From positions 16,310 through 80,309 of the forward strand of contig VGEB01000002.1 of the NCBI GenBank assembly GCA_016869435.1: 64,000 nucleotides of DNA, given 5' to 3'. Position 1 is the first letter of the stretch; the number at the start of each line of letters is the position of its first letter. The notes beneath the pieces are model-generated. The model was not told the origin of the DNA. It worked only from the letters and a program-made list of their open reading frames with translations, and made no database searches. Positions 44,565 through 53,686 of this stretch are shown piece after piece. The position numbers were made by a program, and so were the translations under genes. Origin of the DNA: Alphaproteobacteria bacterium. Its GTDB lineage: Bacteria; Pseudomonadota; Alphaproteobacteria; Rhizobiales; Beijerinckiaceae.

Positions 44565-45437
44565 TCATTCCTTTGGCGGAATGCGCCGCATCCAGGCGAT
44601 GAGCGCATCGAGATCTTCGGACGACATTTTCGAAAAATGCGCTTTGGAGAGCGTCGACATCGGCGGCCTGAGCGACGATCCGCCGCGCGCGAGGCCTTGC
44701 GTGATCGCACGCTTCAACTCTTCATCCGACCAAGCGCCGACGCCATTAGTTGCGTGTGACGTTATGTTCGAAGCGACGACCGCGCCGGCGGCGTTACGAA
44801 AGATCTTGCCGCCCGCGCCGAGACCATTGCGGTACTCGGGCGCGCCGTCGATCTCCTCGCTGTGGCACGACATGCAGCGCGCGAGCGACGCGACATAGAG
44901 GCCGCGCACGTCTTTATCTGCAAGCCACGCCTCGCCGAAGGCCGCAGCCGCGCCGGGCATCGGGTGAGGCGCCCATTCGCCGCTGCGTTGCTGCGGCGCC
45001 TGAAGCGGCGCCCCAACCGGCGCAGCCGAACGCAGAAAGGCGATGATCGCGTTGAGATCGCGCGCCGTCAGCGCCTTGTACGAATCCGACGGCATGACCG
45101 GCGCGAGCCGACCGGCGCGTCCAACGCCGTCGACGATGGCGTCGCGCAATTCTTCGTCAGTCCATGCGCCGACGCCGGTCTCCTGATCCGGCGAGATATT
45201 CGGTCCGCGCACGACGTAAGTCTTGTCGGAGAATGTCTGCGCGCCGCCGGCAAACCGCTTCGAGTAGTCATAGCGGTCGGCGCCGCGCGGCGTATGGCAA
45301 TTGTCGCACGCCGTCAGCGCTTCAACGAGGTAACGCCCGCGTTCAACATCCCCCGCGTCAGCACGCGCGCCGACCGGCCAGAACGCGAGCAGAGCGACCG
45401 GGATGGCCAAATATGGGGGAAGGCGATTGACGCTCAT
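44565..45437 (-). CDS. exported di-haem cytochrome c (alcohol dehydrogenase cytochrome-like)
   Basis: A 290-residue periplasmic cytochrome with a signal peptide (LAIPVALLAFWPVGARA) and two similar cytochrome c domains: the first has CDNCH with TPRGADRYDYSKRFAGG, the second CMSCH with SEEIDGAPEYRNGLGAGG. Each ends with a GVGAWTDEELRDAI / GVGAWSDEELKRAI segment. The repeat resembles the cytochrome subunits of membrane alcohol/aldehyde dehydrogenases. It may carry electrons near methanol dehydrogenase; that is inferred from its place 2 kb from mxaF. It converges on the protease gene with a 1-bp gap. Confidence 0.9.
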   Translation of the reverse strand: MSVNRLPPYLAIPVALLAFWPVGARADAGDVERGRYLVEALTACDNCHTPRGADRYDYSKRFAGGAQTFSDKTYVVRGPNISPDQETGVGAWTDEELRDAIVDGVGRAGRLAPVMPSDSYKALTARDLNAIIAFLRSAAPVGAPLQAPQQRSGEWAPHPMPGAAAAFGEAWLADKDVRGLYVASLARCMSCHSEEIDGAPEYRNGLGAGGKIFRNAAGAVVASNITSHATNGVGAWSDEELKRAITQGLARGGSSLRPPMSTLSKAHFSKMSSEDLDALIAWMRRIPPKE

Positions 45438-45547
45438 GATCACGACGCGTTGGCAAGGGATTCGGCGCTCTTAATTCAGGTGGCTCTTCGCGTCTTCCGG
45501 AAAAAATCCGGGTCGTTTCGGGAAAGTCGGGAAGTGGACGCTGGGCG

Positions 45548-46204
45548 TCAGCGTCCAAGCGAAAGATTGGAGCCGTCGAGCACCGCATAATCGAAGCGCG
45601 CGCCGGTGACGACCGCGCCGGTGAATGTCGCGCCGGTAAGAACCGCATGGGTGAGATTGGCGCGGGTAAGGTCCGCGCCATCGAAATTGGCCTCGGGCAG
45701 TTCGGCGCGCACGGGAACCATGCCTTGATTGGCGGGATCGGCCCCGAGATCCGCTCCGACGAGCTTCGCGTTGCGAAAATTCACGCGGCTTCCGCCGCCG
45801 ATGATCCGCGAATCCGAAAGATCGGCGCCGGTGAAATTTGCGCCGTCGAGAAGCGCGGCATAGAGCGTCGCGGCCTTCAGCAAGGCCCCAGAGAAGTCTA
45901 CGTTCTGCAGATCAGCGCGCGTGAAATTCGCCCCGGAGAGATCGGCCTTTGCGAGCTTTGCTCCTGCGAGCCTGGCTGAAAAGAAATCCGCGCCATGTAA
46001 ATTGAGGCCGGAGAGATCAAGGCCGGAGAGATCAAGATTCGCAAGATCGATCGGCTTTCCGCGCGCTTCGGCCAGCTTTTGCTCGATCTGCGCGCGTGAC
46101 AGCTCGGCGGCCAAGACGGCGGGCGCCGGCGCAGCGAAGATAAGCATTGCGCTTGCGATAAAGGCAAGGCGGCGACTGATCCGCTCGCGATTCAATAAGC
46201 TCAT
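45548..46204 (-). CDS. exported pentapeptide repeat protein
   Basis: A 218-residue protein. From ATG 46204 (MSLLNRERISRR) a signal peptide runs to PAVLAAE, followed by a series of A(D/N)LXX repeats: LANLDLSGLDLSGLNLHGAD, LAKADLSGANFTRADLQNVD, NFDGADLTRANLTHAVL. These fold into a right-handed quadrilateral beta-helix. A short helical part (SRAQIEQKLAEARGKP) precedes the repeats. The function is unknown; it lies 110 bp upstream of the di-haem cytochrome gene on the same strand and may be co-transcribed with it. Confidence 0.9.
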   Translation of the reverse strand: MSLLNRERISRRLAFIASAMLIFAAPAPAVLAAELSRAQIEQKLAEARGKPIDLANLDLSGLDLSGLNLHGADFFSARLAGAKLAKADLSGANFTRADLQNVDFSGALLKAATLYAALLDGANFTGADLSDSRIIGGGSRVNFRNAKLVGADLGADPANQGMVPVRAELPEANFDGADLTRANLTHAVLTGATFTGAVVTGARFDYAVLDGSNLSLGR

Positions 46205-46364
46205 CAGTCGAACTCCGATCGCCTGTCTGCGTTCGAAGCGTATGGTCGTTAGAACCAAAGACGCAACAGGACAGTCTCTTGCGGTGGTCGGGAAACAGAG
46301 GAAGTTGCTGCGTCGTCAAGCGCCGATCGTGGATCGCGCTTCGTTTTCGGGATAATCATTGGCG

Positions 46365-46784
46365 ATGAACCTACGCCGAGCTGCGCGCCTCTGCCTCGTC
46401 ATCGTTCTTTCGCTATTTGCCGGCGCGCGTTCTTTTGCGATCGCCGCGGACGATGATCTGCCAAAGCGCCGGCCCGGCCTATGGCGCATCTCGACGATCT
46501 CGCCCGAGATCGGTATGCAGACCAATGAGGTTTGCATCGAAGAAGGCGACAGCATCATCGGCGCTCAGGAGGAAAGCTGCGCGAAGCCTTCCGTTGCGCC
46601 TGCAAAGGATCAGATCATCGTCACGATCGAATGCGGACCGAAAGATTCGCGCGAAGTCACGAGCCTGCTCTTTACCGGCGACTTCCAGAACTGGTATCGC
46701 GCACAGTCGAGAACGACTGCGGAAGGGACGCGCTCGGGCTTTACCATCGACGCAAAGTTTTTGTCGGAGCGCTGCACGAAATAG
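46365..46784 (+). CDS. DUF3617-type exported protein
   Basis: A 139-residue predicted periplasmic protein. The signal peptide is RAARLCLVIVLSLFAGARSFA, and the mature part begins DDDLPKRRPGLWRISTISPEIGM, the usual DUF3617 opening (PGLWE/R...), with four cysteines (VCIEEG, ESCAKP, IECGPK, ERCTK). Its function is unknown. I chose ATG 46365 over the TTG at 46359. It converges on the FAD oxidoreductase gene. Confidence 0.8.
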   Translation: MNLRRAARLCLVIVLSLFAGARSFAIAADDDLPKRRPGLWRISTISPEIGMQTNEVCIEEGDSIIGAQEESCAKPSVAPAKDQIIVTIECGPKDSREVTSLLFTGDFQNWYRAQSRTTAEGTRSGFTIDAKFLSERCTK

Positions 46785-46796
46785 ACGCTCTGGCGG

Positions 46797-48371
46797 CTAT
46801 CCAAGCTTAAGATCGGAAAGAATCGCCTTCGCTGCATTGTGGCCGGGCGCCATGGAGACCCCGGCGCCAGGGTGGCAACCGGAATCGCCAAGATAGACGT
46901 TTGTAACCGGGGTGCGGTATTGGCCCAAGCCGGGCACAGGACGCATCGAACCTTTCTGATAGGGCGGCATCGCGCCGTGGCTGATCGTGCCTTTGACGGC
47001 GCTACTCAGCTTGCGATTCATGTCCACCGGCGAATGCACGACGCATTTCAGTATCTGTCGACGCAAGCCCGGCAAATAGTCGCGCTCGATCAATTCAAGA
47101 AGATGCGCCGCATAAGGCTCTTTCGCGCAATCCCAGTCGCGGGATGAGATTTTGCCGGTCGCGTCCCCGGAGATTTTCCAGGGCGTCCCCAGCACGACGA
47201 ATTTCATGAGCGCCTTGCCTTCAGGCGCGCGACTGGAATCGATGGTTGATTCATTCCAGGCGACGATGAGCGGCGCATTGGGAAGATCGCCGGCGCGACA
47301 CTGATTCATCGCTTCCGCCATTGCGCCGATCGAAGGCGGGCTGAGATGGACATGCGCCGCCTGACGCAGCTCGTTTCCACCGGCAAATTCGACTGGGCGA
47401 TCGAGCGCGACATACATCGCCATGCTCGCATCGCCCCATTCATAGGACGCCATGGCGTCCGCGATCTCTTTGCCGACGACTTCGGCGCCGAGAAAACGGT
47501 TGACCAGTTGATTCGGATCGGCGCAGGAGACGACGATCTGTCGCGCGCCAATTTCTTCGCCGGTGGCGATTCGCACGCCGGTGCCGCGATTATTGTCGAC
47601 CAGAATTCGATCCACGGCGGCGCTGGTGCGAATCTCGCCGCCATGTTTGCCAAGCACGCGCGCCAGGGCGCGGCTGACCTGATGCATGCCGCCCCGCACC
47701 AGATTATTGCCGGTCTGCTGCAGCAACGCTCCGAAGAGCCAGGCGATCTCTGCGCCGCCGGCGTCGTCTGGCGCCGAACCGACGAAGAGACCGAAAGCGC
47801 CAAACAGGCTGCGTACGGCCTCGGTTTCGAAGGTTTCGTTCGCCCACGAGCGAACGCTCTGCAAGGAGAAGCGTTCGCGCGCCATGCCGCCCGGAGTCGA
47901 TGCAAGCGTCTGAGCGGTCGCCGCGAAGCTCGGCGGCGCGCTGAACATGCTATTCACGAGATTCGCCTTCTCTTGACCGAAGAGCTCGAAGAGACGACGA
48001 CAAGCCGCCGCATCGCGACGCGACCAGGGTGCGAGCGCCGCAATGGTGCGATCCAGATCGCGCTCGACCACAATGGCGCGGCCATCTGGAAAGGCGTGCG
48101 CATAAACTCGCTCTGGTTCGATCAGCTCGACGCCATGCCCCGCGAGATCGAGTTCCGCCGGAACCGGAGAAATGTTGGCGAGTTGATAACCGCTGGCGTG
48201 CACGTCCGATTGGAAGCCAGGCAGTGTGAGCTCTTCGGAAATGGTCATGCCGCCGATCGCGCTATATTGCTCCAGCACGAGCACCGAAAGGCCGGCCCTT
48301 GCGAGATAGCAGGCGCAGGTGAGGCCGTTCTGTCCCGCGCCGATCACGATGGCGTCGTAGTTCTTCGTCAT
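46797..48371 (-). CDS. FAD-dependent oxidoreductase, PYROXD2/phytoene desaturase-like
   Basis: A 524-residue flavoprotein. The N-terminal dinucleotide site is YDAIVIGAGQNGLTCACYLARAGLSVLVLEQ, followed by GGMTISEELTLPGFQSDVHASGYQL. The C-terminus has YLGDSGCHPGAGVSMAPGHNAAKAIL, the second FAD-contact segment of the phytoene desaturase/PYROXD2 group. It is not one of the standard crt enzymes and no carotenoid genes are adjacent. The reaction is unknown. Start ATG 48371 has AGGAAA upstream; the track start adds 13 residues. Confidence 0.88.
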   Translation of the reverse strand: MTKNYDAIVIGAGQNGLTCACYLARAGLSVLVLEQYSAIGGMTISEELTLPGFQSDVHASGYQLANISPVPAELDLAGHGVELIEPERVYAHAFPDGRAIVVERDLDRTIAALAPWSRRDAAACRRLFELFGQEKANLVNSMFSAPPSFAATAQTLASTPGGMARERFSLQSVRSWANETFETEAVRSLFGAFGLFVGSAPDDAGGAEIAWLFGALLQQTGNNLVRGGMHQVSRALARVLGKHGGEIRTSAAVDRILVDNNRGTGVRIATGEEIGARQIVVSCADPNQLVNRFLGAEVVGKEIADAMASYEWGDASMAMYVALDRPVEFAGGNELRQAAHVHLSPPSIGAMAEAMNQCRAGDLPNAPLIVAWNESTIDSSRAPEGKALMKFVVLGTPWKISGDATGKISSRDWDCAKEPYAAHLLELIERDYLPGLRRQILKCVVHSPVDMNRKLSSAVKGTISHGAMPPYQKGSMRPVPGLGQYRTPVTNVYLGDSGCHPGAGVSMAPGHNAAKAILSDLKLG

Positions 48372-48496
48372 TGGCCGATTTTCCTCTGGCTGGTCTGAGC
48401 CGCCAGCCATATTCGCCTGCCCTCAGCCGAATATAGACGGGTCTGGACCAACATGCGTTTTTGGACGCATCCGCGACGTTGCTCTTGAGGACTCAG

Positions 48497-49552
48497 ATGT
48501 CAGCACTGTTCCAACCTATGCGTCTTGGCGAGATCGAATTGCCTAATCGCATCATCATGGCGCCTTTGACCCGCTGCCGCGCCAGCGAGGGACGCGTCCC
48601 GAACGCGCTCATGAAGGACTATTATACGCAGCGCGCGTCCGCCGGACTCATCATCACTGAGGCGACATCCGTCACGCCGATGGGCGTCGGCTATCCCGAC
48701 ACGCCGGGGATTTGGTCGGACGCGCAGATCGAAGGATGGAGGCGGATCACTGAGGCGGTTCATGACTCTGGCGGACGCATCATGTTGCAGCTCTGGCATG
48801 TCGGTCGCGTGTCGCATCCCATCTATCTCAACGGCGCGCTTCCCGTAGCGCCCAGCGCTATCGCGCCGGTCGGACATGTGAGTCTCTTGCGCCCCTACCA
48901 AGACTATCCGGTTCCCCGGGCGCTGGCGCTTTCCGAGATTCCAGGAATCGTCGAAGCCTATCGGCGCGGCGCCGAAAACGCCAAAGCCGCCGGTTTCGAC
49001 GGCGTCGAGCTGCACGGGGCCAACGGCTATTTGCTTGACCAGTTTCTCCAGGACAGCGTGAATAAGCGAACCGATCGCTATGGCGGCTCGATCGAGAACC
49101 GCGCGCGCCTGATGCTTGAAGCGACCGACGCCGCCATCTCCATCTGGGGACCTGGCCGCGTTGGCATGCATGTGGCGCCGCGCGGCGATTCCCATTCGAT
49201 GGGCGATTCCGATCCCAAGGCGACCTTCGGCTATGTCGCGCGAGAACTCGGGAAGCGAGGCGTCGCCTTCATCTGCGCCCGCGAACATGCCGGCCCCGAC
49301 GCGATCGGGCGCTTTCTCAAAAAGCAATTTGGCGGCGCCTATATCGTGAATGAAGGCTATGATGCGCAAACCGCCGAAGCCGCAATCGCCGCGGGCGACG
49401 CCGATGCGGCTGCGTTTGGCAAACTCTACATCGCCAATCCGGACCTCGCCGAGCGATTTCGCAGGAACGCAGCCTTGAACGCGCCTCTGTCGGCGACGTT
49501 CTACACAAGAGGCCCGGTGGGATACACGGATTATCCGGCCTTAGCGGATTGA
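48497..49552 (+). CDS. old yellow enzyme family alkene reductase
   Basis: A 351-residue FMN-dependent ene-reductase of the NemA/OYE group, which reduces activated C=C bonds of enones, maleimides or nitro compounds with NAD(P)H. Visible motifs: LPNRIIMAPLTRCRA, TEATSVTPMGVGYPDTPGIW, LQLWHVGRVSHP, the substrate-binding HGAN with the following Tyr (HGANGYLLDQFLQDSVNKRTDRYGGS) and AFGKLYIANPDLAERF. Start ATG 48497 has GAGG 6 bp upstream. The physiological substrate is unknown. Confidence 0.95.
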   Translation: MSALFQPMRLGEIELPNRIIMAPLTRCRASEGRVPNALMKDYYTQRASAGLIITEATSVTPMGVGYPDTPGIWSDAQIEGWRRITEAVHDSGGRIMLQLWHVGRVSHPIYLNGALPVAPSAIAPVGHVSLLRPYQDYPVPRALALSEIPGIVEAYRRGAENAKAAGFDGVELHGANGYLLDQFLQDSVNKRTDRYGGSIENRARLMLEATDAAISIWGPGRVGMHVAPRGDSHSMGDSDPKATFGYVARELGKRGVAFICAREHAGPDAIGRFLKKQFGGAYIVNEGYDAQTAEAAIAAGDADAAAFGKLYIANPDLAERFRRNAALNAPLSATFYTRGPVGYTDYPALAD

Positions 49553-49643
49553 ACGGCGGTCGCCAGACTTCGAACGCGAGCACAAAGGCCAGACACATGC
49601 GCTAACGCCTGAAGCCGCAAGTTAGGTTACGTTATCTGCAAGC

Positions 49644-50396
49644 TCACCGGCGCGCGATATTGGCGGGAAGAACGACAACGCGGGCTCCCACGCCGGCCTT
49701 TTGATAGAGATCCATGGCATCCTGATTGATCATCCGGATACAGCCCGATGATTGGCTTTTTCCGATCGTCCAGGGCTCATTCGTGCCGTGGATTCGAAAC
49801 AGCGTATCTCGATCCCCTTGCCACAGATACATTGCCCGGGCTCCAAGCGGATTGCCAGGTCCTCCATGCATGCCGAGCCCGCTTTGCAACTCGACCAGCT
49901 GCGACTTGAGATCCGGCCTGCGCTCGACCATTTCCTTTGGAGGATACCAGTCGGGCCATTCCTGTTTGCTCTTGATCGTCGCTTCCCCCGTCCAAGCGAA
50001 GCCTTCACGCCCAACGCCGATACCATAACGAGTCGCGCGACCGCCCTGCTCGACATAGTAAAGATAGTGCTTGGCGGGATCGACCACGATCGTTCCTGGC
50101 GCTTCCTTGGTCGAATAGGCGACATTCTTGCGATAGAACGCCGAATCGACTTGGCCCGGTTTGACCGCCGGAACGCTAAAGCCTGCGTCTTTCATCGGGC
50201 CGTAGAAGTCGCCTCCCTGGACAGCGACCGCCTCAGCGGGCCCTGCCGGCTCGGCAGGACCATTTGGCGGCGGCGGGGCCGCGACGGCGGATGCGGTGAT
50301 CGGCGGCGACGTTTGCGTGCTGGCGCATCCGGCGAGGCATGCGCCAGCCGCTGCAGCGCCAATCAGCCCTAAGACTCGACGGGTTAAAGAAGACAT
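49644..50396 (-). CDS. L,D-transpeptidase lipoprotein (YkuD domain)
   Basis: A 250-residue L,D-transpeptidase. From ATG 50396 it has a lipobox signal peptide (GLIGAAAAGACLAGC), a Pro/Ala-rich linker, and a YkuD domain: GTIVVDPAKHYLYYV, GPGNPLGARAMYLW, the histidine in RIHGTNEP and the cysteine in SSGCIRMINQDAMDLYQKAG. A lipid anchor would hold it in the periplasm, most likely on the outer membrane. It is the third such enzyme in the window. The track start adds 19 residues ahead of a good signal. Confidence 0.93.
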   Translation of the reverse strand: MSSLTRRVLGLIGAAAAGACLAGCASTQTSPPITASAVAAPPPPNGPAEPAGPAEAVAVQGGDFYGPMKDAGFSVPAVKPGQVDSAFYRKNVAYSTKEAPGTIVVDPAKHYLYYVEQGGRATRYGIGVGREGFAWTGEATIKSKQEWPDWYPPKEMVERRPDLKSQLVELQSGLGMHGGPGNPLGARAMYLWQGDRDTLFRIHGTNEPWTIGKSQSSGCIRMINQDAMDLYQKAGVGARVVVLPANIARR

Positions 50397-50688
50397 AGGC
50401 GGTGACTGTCCTCGACGATTTCCGACTATAGCTAAATCCACGCCCGGAACCAATTGGTCCCGCGCACCCCCCGCCTCAACTATCGCTTATATGAACAGAC
50501 TGCGATGAAGTTGTGTCCTCGAAACGTCGCCGCCGAGCAGCGCCAAGAACCCGTTAACGGCCTCGACGAATGGCGCAAACGCGCTTACACCGAGCGCCGA
50601 CATATCGCGGCCACGCGAGCGGAGAAATCTAGCCGCTCAGAAGCAGCCGCCAAGGCCCATGCGAACGATACAGAAGGCAAGGATCATC

Positions 50689-51138
50689 ATGAGCGAATTT
50701 TCCATCGGCAACGGCGCCTGGGTTCTCGTCGGAGACGGCCGCCGGGCGCTTTTTTTCCAGAATCACGGCGACGCCGAACTCCTCGACCTTCGAGTCATCG
50801 AAACCCGCATCGACGAAAATCCCGCGACGCGCGAGCAGGGAACGGACAAACCCGGCCGCAGCTTCGCCTCGAAGGGCGGCGTGCGCAGCGCGGTGCAAGA
50901 CGCTGATTGGCATGAGATGGAGGAAGAGCGCTTCGCCCGCGCCATGGCGGACCGTATCAATCGGGCGGCAGAATCAGGCGAATTGAACGCCATCGCCATC
51001 GTGGCGCCGCCGCGCGTCTTGGGCGAAATCCGCAAGGAACTGTCGGCGAAGGCGCAAAGCAAGGTCGTCGGCGAACTCGCCAAGGACCTGACCCGCCATC
51101 CGCTCAAGGATATCGAAAAGGCGCTGACTCGCGGCTGA
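50689..51138 (+). CDS. host attachment family protein
   Basis: A 149-residue cytoplasmic protein of the 'host attachment protein' family (named from an Agrobacterium phage-related factor; related to archaeal release-factor-like folds). It shows WVLVGDGRRALFFQNHG near the N-terminus, SFASKGGVRSAVQDADWHEMEEERFARAMADRI and IAIVAPPRVLGEIRKEL with the C-terminal KDLTRHPLKDIEKAL. Start ATG 50689 has AAGGATCATC. There is no phage context. Its true role is unknown. Confidence 0.88.
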   Translation: MSEFSIGNGAWVLVGDGRRALFFQNHGDAELLDLRVIETRIDENPATREQGTDKPGRSFASKGGVRSAVQDADWHEMEEERFARAMADRINRAAESGELNAIAIVAPPRVLGEIRKELSAKAQSKVVGELAKDLTRHPLKDIEKALTRG

Positions 51139-51142
51139 GAGG

Positions 51143-51171
51143 CAGGGGGAAGCCTCAAGGGCTTCCCCCTG
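51143..51171 (+). terminator. 12-bp perfect hairpin after the host-attachment gene
   Basis: CAGGGGGAAGCC and GGCTTCCCCCTG form a perfect stem with a 5-nt loop (TCAAG), starting 4 bp after the stop codon. No T-run follows, so it may act in RNA stability or Rho-assisted ending. Confidence 0.6.
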
Positions 51172-51384
51172 CACAGTCGAAGGCGATTCGTCCCAGCCCC
51201 GCCTCCGACGCTCCACTCTCGTGCGAGCTTGAGGATGATGCCGTATTTTTCTTAGGAAATCAGTGTGCTTGCGCACAGCTGACGCACGCGGCCGCATTTA
51301 AGCCGCAAAAATGACGGATTGGCGCGTAGTTAGCTTCGCCTCGCCGGCGATGGCGCCGCGATGGTTTTTGAGCACGGCGGTCTT

Positions 51385-52602
51385 ATGAGGCGCGGACGGA
51401 TCATAGTGGCGGCCTTTCTTGCGCTCGCGTTCAGCGCTTGCGCGAGCCGCTCGAATGGAACGCTCGTCGCGACCCATCAGGTCGCGCCCGGCGCGAGCGT
51501 CGTCGATCTTCTTGTCGTCACGACCAGACAGCCGGAACCTTCCCAGCCCGGCGTCATGTTCTCCGGCGAACGCGGACGTGGCCTCCACTTCGCTGACATC
51601 GCCGTTTCGATTCCTCCCGACGCTGGCCGCGTGATCGGTGAAGTGCAATGGCCGCAAGCGCCAACTCCCGATCCCGCCACTCAATTCACCGTCGTCCACG
51701 CCGACGTTCTCAGCAAGGAGCAGGCGCTCGCGGCGTTCAACGCCCGCATCCGCAAGACGCCCAAGCGGCAGGTGCTGCTCTTCGTTCACGGCTACAATAC
51801 GCGCTTCGAGGAGGCCGTCTATCGTTTCGCGCAGATCGTCCATGACTCGCGCGCCGACGTCACGCCAGTGCTTTTCACCTGGCCGTCGCGCGGCCGGCTG
51901 CTTCAATATGGCTACGATCACGAAAGCGCGAGCTATTCGCGCGACGCATTGGAGAGCGTGTTGCAGGCGCTGCAGCGCGATAAAGACGTCGGGAAAATCT
52001 CGATCCTCGCGCATTCCATGGGCAATTGGGCGACGCTCGAAGCGCTGCGCCAGATGGCGATCCGCAACGGCCAGATTGGATCGAAAATCGAGAACGTCAT
52101 GCTTGCCGCGCCCGATGTCGATTTCGACGTGTTCAGGCGTCAAATCGCGGAGATCGGGATCAGACCTTCCGTCTTCACGCTTTTCGCTTCGAGAGACGAT
52201 GACGCGCTCGCCGCGTCTCGCCGATTCTGGGGCAATACGCGATTGGGGGCCGTCGATCCAAACGCGCCGCCCTACAGTGAAGTCCTCGACCGCGATCAAG
52301 TCAAAGCCATCGATCTAACCAATGTCGCGTCCAGAGATCCGTTGGGCCACAACACTTTCGCCTCCTCCCCGGAGGTCGTGCGTTCGATTGGGATGAGGCT
52401 TGCGCAAGGCCAGCCGCTCAAGGAGGGCCAGGCGGGCGTCGGCGATCGACTGGGGCTGGCGACGGCCGGCGCGGTTTCGGCGGTCGGCGGAGTCGCCGGA
52501 GCGGCGGTCGCCGCGCCCTTCGCCGTCATCGACCCGGCGACTCGCGAAAATTTGGGCGAACATCTGGACGCCGCCGGCCAAAGTCTTGATCCGCAATATT
52601 AA
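51385..52602 (+). CDS. DUF900-type alpha/beta hydrolase lipoprotein
   Basis: A 405-residue predicted lipoprotein: RRGRIIVAAFLALAFSAC ends in a lipobox-like cysteine. The hydrolase part has VLLFVHGYNTRFEEAVYRFAQIVHD (oxyanion region), LFTWPSRGRLLQYGYDHESASYSRDAL, the nucleophile elbow ILAHSMGNW and the late histidine in DPLGHNTFASSPEVV. This is the DUF900 (COG4782) esterase-like family. A Gly/Ala-rich helix lies near the C-terminus. Start ATG 51385 follows a weak ribosome binding site. The substrate is unknown. Confidence 0.9.
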   Translation: MRRGRIIVAAFLALAFSACASRSNGTLVATHQVAPGASVVDLLVVTTRQPEPSQPGVMFSGERGRGLHFADIAVSIPPDAGRVIGEVQWPQAPTPDPATQFTVVHADVLSKEQALAAFNARIRKTPKRQVLLFVHGYNTRFEEAVYRFAQIVHDSRADVTPVLFTWPSRGRLLQYGYDHESASYSRDALESVLQALQRDKDVGKISILAHSMGNWATLEALRQMAIRNGQIGSKIENVMLAAPDVDFDVFRRQIAEIGIRPSVFTLFASRDDDALAASRRFWGNTRLGAVDPNAPPYSEVLDRDQVKAIDLTNVASRDPLGHNTFASSPEVVRSIGMRLAQGQPLKEGQAGVGDRLGLATAGAVSAVGGVAGAAVAAPFAVIDPATRENLGEHLDAAGQSLDPQY

Positions 52603-52731
52603 TCTCGCCGCCTTTTTGCTCCGAAGCTCACCTCTATTTTAACCTTCTGTTGCGACAATGTGACAGTCGGCGGGGCCGAGCCCCGTTAGAGTCGGACACT
52701 CGCGACGATCATTTCACGGGACGCCAATCAC

Positions 52732-53622
52732 ATGTCAGTCAAGCGTCAGCTTCTCGCCATTCTGGCGGTCGCCTTCGCCGCGTCTTCAGCCCAGGCCGAC
52801 AATGCTCCTTCATGGTGGAAGCCGCCGCTATCGGAGCGCCCCGCATCCAAGCGCGCGGTCGACGGCGTCAACGGCAAGCTCGAAGGTTTCGGCGGCGGCT
52901 CGGATTGGCTCGGATTCGCGCGGTTGAACAACGCCTCCGCTGGCGGGATGGGGTCGATTACCGCCCCCCTCGGCGACAGCTTCGGCTTTCAGATCGATAC
53001 GGTGGCGGCCGGCCATCGCGGTTTCTTCGTCGCCGCCGGCGCCGGGCACGTCTTTTGGCGCGAGCCAAGCGTCGGTCTCCTCGGAACCTACGGATCTATC
53101 GCCAACGACAAACGTCTCGACGACACACGCTTCCGCCTGGGCGCGGAAGGCGCGTATTACTACGGGCCGTTTTCCCTCGGCAGCGTCGCTGGCTATGAGG
53201 AGAGTTCGGGGCACTTTTTTACGCCGCTGGGCTACGGACCGGGGATCCTCGCCTATCAGTGGCAGCCGCGGCGCGGGCGTTTCTTCGACATGGTCGATAT
53301 CAGCGTCTATCCGACCTACAACGTCAAAATTTCGGTAGGTCACCGTTATGTCGGCGGGCGTCATGCGGCGGCGCTCAGCGGCGAGGCGCTCGTGTGGAAT
53401 CTCGGCAATTCGGCGATCGCCGGATTCGTTGAAAGCCGTGTCGGCGAGGATGACTACAAGGCCGTCTGGGGCGGCATTCGCATCTATCTTGGTCAAAGCG
53501 ACAAGACTCTCATCGCCCGGCATCGCGAGGACGATCCGCCAAATTGGTTGAAGGACGACATGTTCGCCTCACAGAACAGCGTCCGCACCGGCGCCATGCC
53601 TGTCTTTTTCCCGCCCCCGTAG
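52732..53622 (+). CDS. exported outer-membrane beta-barrel-like protein
   Basis: A 296-residue protein with a signal peptide (KRQLLAILAVAFAASSAQAD). The mature part alternates aromatic and polar residues in strand-like stretches (GFQIDTVAAGHRGFFVAAGAGHVFW, FRLGAEGAYYYGPFSLGSVAGYE, NVKISVGHRYVGGRHAAALSGEALVW, YKAVWGGIRIYLG), as in small outer-membrane barrels. The C-terminal tail PVFFPPP is unusual for a barrel that ends in an aromatic residue. I do not recognise a specific family; the function is unknown. Confidence 0.75.
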   Translation: MSVKRQLLAILAVAFAASSAQADNAPSWWKPPLSERPASKRAVDGVNGKLEGFGGGSDWLGFARLNNASAGGMGSITAPLGDSFGFQIDTVAAGHRGFFVAAGAGHVFWREPSVGLLGTYGSIANDKRLDDTRFRLGAEGAYYYGPFSLGSVAGYEESSGHFFTPLGYGPGILAYQWQPRRGRFFDMVDISVYPTYNVKISVGHRYVGGRHAAALSGEALVWNLGNSAIAGFVESRVGEDDYKAVWGGIRIYLGQSDKTLIARHREDDPPNWLKDDMFASQNSVRTGAMPVFFPPP

Positions 53623-53686
53623 CCGAAACTTGGAATTCTTTCCTCTGCGCCCCGGAGCGCTACGTCAGGCGGCAGGAGGATACGCA

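Noticed and set aside
50504-50760. Short plus-strand ORF MKLCPRNVAAEQRQEPV...
   Set aside because: Overlaps the start of the host-attachment gene in another frame, no ribosome binding site, no recognisable sequence.
50689-51138. Prophage signal from the 'host attachment' family name
   Set aside because: No other phage gene, integrase or att site nearby; the family is widespread on chromosomes.
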